Of a DNA stretch of 64,000 nucleotides, positions 63,430 through 64,000 are shown piece by piece. The DNA comes from Brevibacterium sp. CBA3109. Its GTDB lineage: Bacteria; Actinomycetota; Actinomycetes; Actinomycetales; Brevibacteriaceae. The notes under the pieces are model-generated. The model worked only from the letters and a program-made list of their open reading frames with translations. It made no database searches and was not told the origin of the DNA. The first letter of the stretch is position 1. Each line of letters starts with the position of its first letter. The position numbers were made by a program, and so were the translations under genes. The DNA lies in contig NZ_CP158281.1 in NCBI RefSeq assembly GCF_040256645.1, positions 3,534,001 through 3,598,000 on the forward strand. Reading direction: 5' to 3'.

Positions 63430-63440
63430 CCACCTCGGCG
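63430..63440 (-). repeat. Intergenic copy of the 11-mer CGCCGAGGTGG
   Basis: A minus-strand copy 84 bases upstream of the preferred dnaB start, close to the dyad at 63448-63474. Confidence 0.6.
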
Positions 63441-63447
63441 GGGATAT

Positions 63448-63474
63448 CCGGGTGTGAGCACACGCTCACTCCGG
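63448..63474. promoter_or_regulatory. Inverted repeat upstream of dnaB
   Basis: CCGG-GT-GTGAGC-ACAC-GCTCAC-T-CCGG: a 6-bp stem with 4-base loop, flanked by CCGG on both sides, about 100 bases before dnaB and 160 bases after the permease stop. It could be an operator or a terminator for the permease gene; no T-run supports the latter. Confidence 0.4.
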
Positions 63475-63634
63475 CATCCTCAGGCTCCGTCCTCATTCCC
63501 TCGAATGACCCCCTGTCGCGACGGTCATGAAGATCAGCTTCTCCAGCTGGAGTCCCGATCTGATGATGAGAATACCGGGAACAACTGACACGAGAATCGT
63601 GAGCAATCCGATCGGTTTGAGCACGAGCTCCTGC

Positions 63635-64000
63635 TTAGGCCCCGGCGTTCACGGTGGTGACACTGCGTACGAGCGGGCGGGTGAACTGCAGCCCCAGCCA
63701 CACCATGACCACGCCTCCGACGAGCACCGATGCGACAACCCCAATGGTCAGCGGGTCGCCGAGGTCACTGGCCGAGGCCATGAGAGCGGCCAGCATTCCG
63801 CCCAGCAGCAGGGACACGAGGGTGACGAGGATGATCGGCGACATGACCGCGTTGACGGTGACCCGGTGCATCATCTTCTGTGTCATGCCCGCCGAATGCA
63901 GCTCCCGGTAGGTCGATGCCCGGTCGAGGATGTCTGCCGCCTGGTTGATCGTCGCTGAGATGACGATGAAGACGAAGGCGATGGCCAGAGTGAGGATGAG
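63635..64000 (-). CDS. FtsX-like ABC transporter permease, C-terminal fragment
   Basis: The frame is open at the right edge and covers the last 121 residues: LILTLAIAFVFIVISATIN, then ADILDRASTYRELHSAGM, two more hydrophobic helices (IILVTLVSLLLGGMLAALMA and IGVVASVLVGGVVMVWLGL) and the end RPLVRSVTTVNAGA. The helix-loop-helix with a YRELHSAGMT segment is the C-terminal FtsX/MacB-permease domain of ABC systems for lipoprotein, peptide or drug export. The rest of the gene lies outside the window. Confidence 0.8.
   Translation of the reverse strand, partial: LILTLAIAFVFIVISATINQAADILDRASTYRELHSAGMTQKMMHRVTVNAVMSPIILVTLVSLLLGGMLAALMASASDLGDPLTIGVVASVLVGGVVMVWLGLQFTRPLVRSVTTVNAGA

Noticed and set aside
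62009..63634. Replication origin near dnaB
   Set aside because: I noticed no cluster of DnaA boxes, and dnaA, dnaN or rplI are not adjacent; dnaB alone does not mark an origin.

Overview
The window is 64 kb of high-GC DNA (my impression is 60-65 %) from an actinobacterium. Codons end mostly in G or C, several starts are GTG or TTG with strong AAGGAG-type ribosome sites, and the gene content (mycobacterial-style selenocysteine formate dehydrogenase, DUF222/HNH protein, FCD-GntR and PucR regulators, siderophore-interacting protein, small Csp) fits Micrococcales. Brevibacterium is my best guess, but nothing here proves the genus.

Layout. 0-5.5 kb, all on the minus strand: start of a hydantoinase B gene, hyuA, an NmrA-like oxidoreductase, a MobA-like nucleotidyltransferase, and an ABC-2 exporter whose ATPase carries one in-frame stop. 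5.7-10.7 kb: an alanine/aspartate-type aminotransferase, a LysR regulator divergent from an Orn/Lys/Arg-type decarboxylase, and the deletion-scarred relic of an MFS transporter. 10.8-20 kb: a catabolic island with a GntR regulator, an Old-Yellow-Enzyme-type demethylase, a proline racemase/hydroxyproline epimerase, a Rieske oxygenase with its reductase, a LysR regulator and an ornithine-cyclodeaminase-family reductase. Together these suggest N-demethylation of a betaine such as proline betaine and processing of the proline-type product. 20-24.6 kb: two divergent envelope proteins with Pro/Gln-rich tails. 24.6-28.5 kb: D-serine dehydratase, then an iron-siderophore binding lipoprotein and a siderophore-interacting flavoprotein separated by a seven-copy 16-bp repeat and a likely IdeR/DtxR box. 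28.7-36 kb: DUF222/HNH protein, FAD-linked 2-hydroxyacid oxidase with an MFS carrier, SulP transporter with a divergent MerR regulator. 36-42.6 kb: PucR regulator, MHS-type carrier, ThDP enzyme, M20 amidohydrolase and a secreted lysozyme-like protein.

The centre of interest is 42.9-55.8 kb. tRNA-Sec (selC), selA, selB and selD lie next to an fdhA-fdhB-fdhC operon whose catalytic subunit is interrupted by an in-frame UGA at the known selenocysteine position, followed by a SECIS-like hairpin. The island therefore carries both the machinery to decode UGA as Sec and a client enzyme that needs it. 56-64 kb: SAM methyltransferase and thioredoxin, a cold-shock protein with a long leader, a HAD phosphatase, an SRPBCC protein, two acetyltransferases, a LysR regulator, replicative helicase dnaB and the end of an FtsX-like permease.

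A second, DNA-level signal runs through the whole window: the non-palindromic 11-mer CGCCGAGGTGG occurs 29 times by my hand count (12 plus, 17 minus), five of them between genes, far above what base composition predicts. Several intergenic regions also hold short-period tandem repeats (16-25 bp units).
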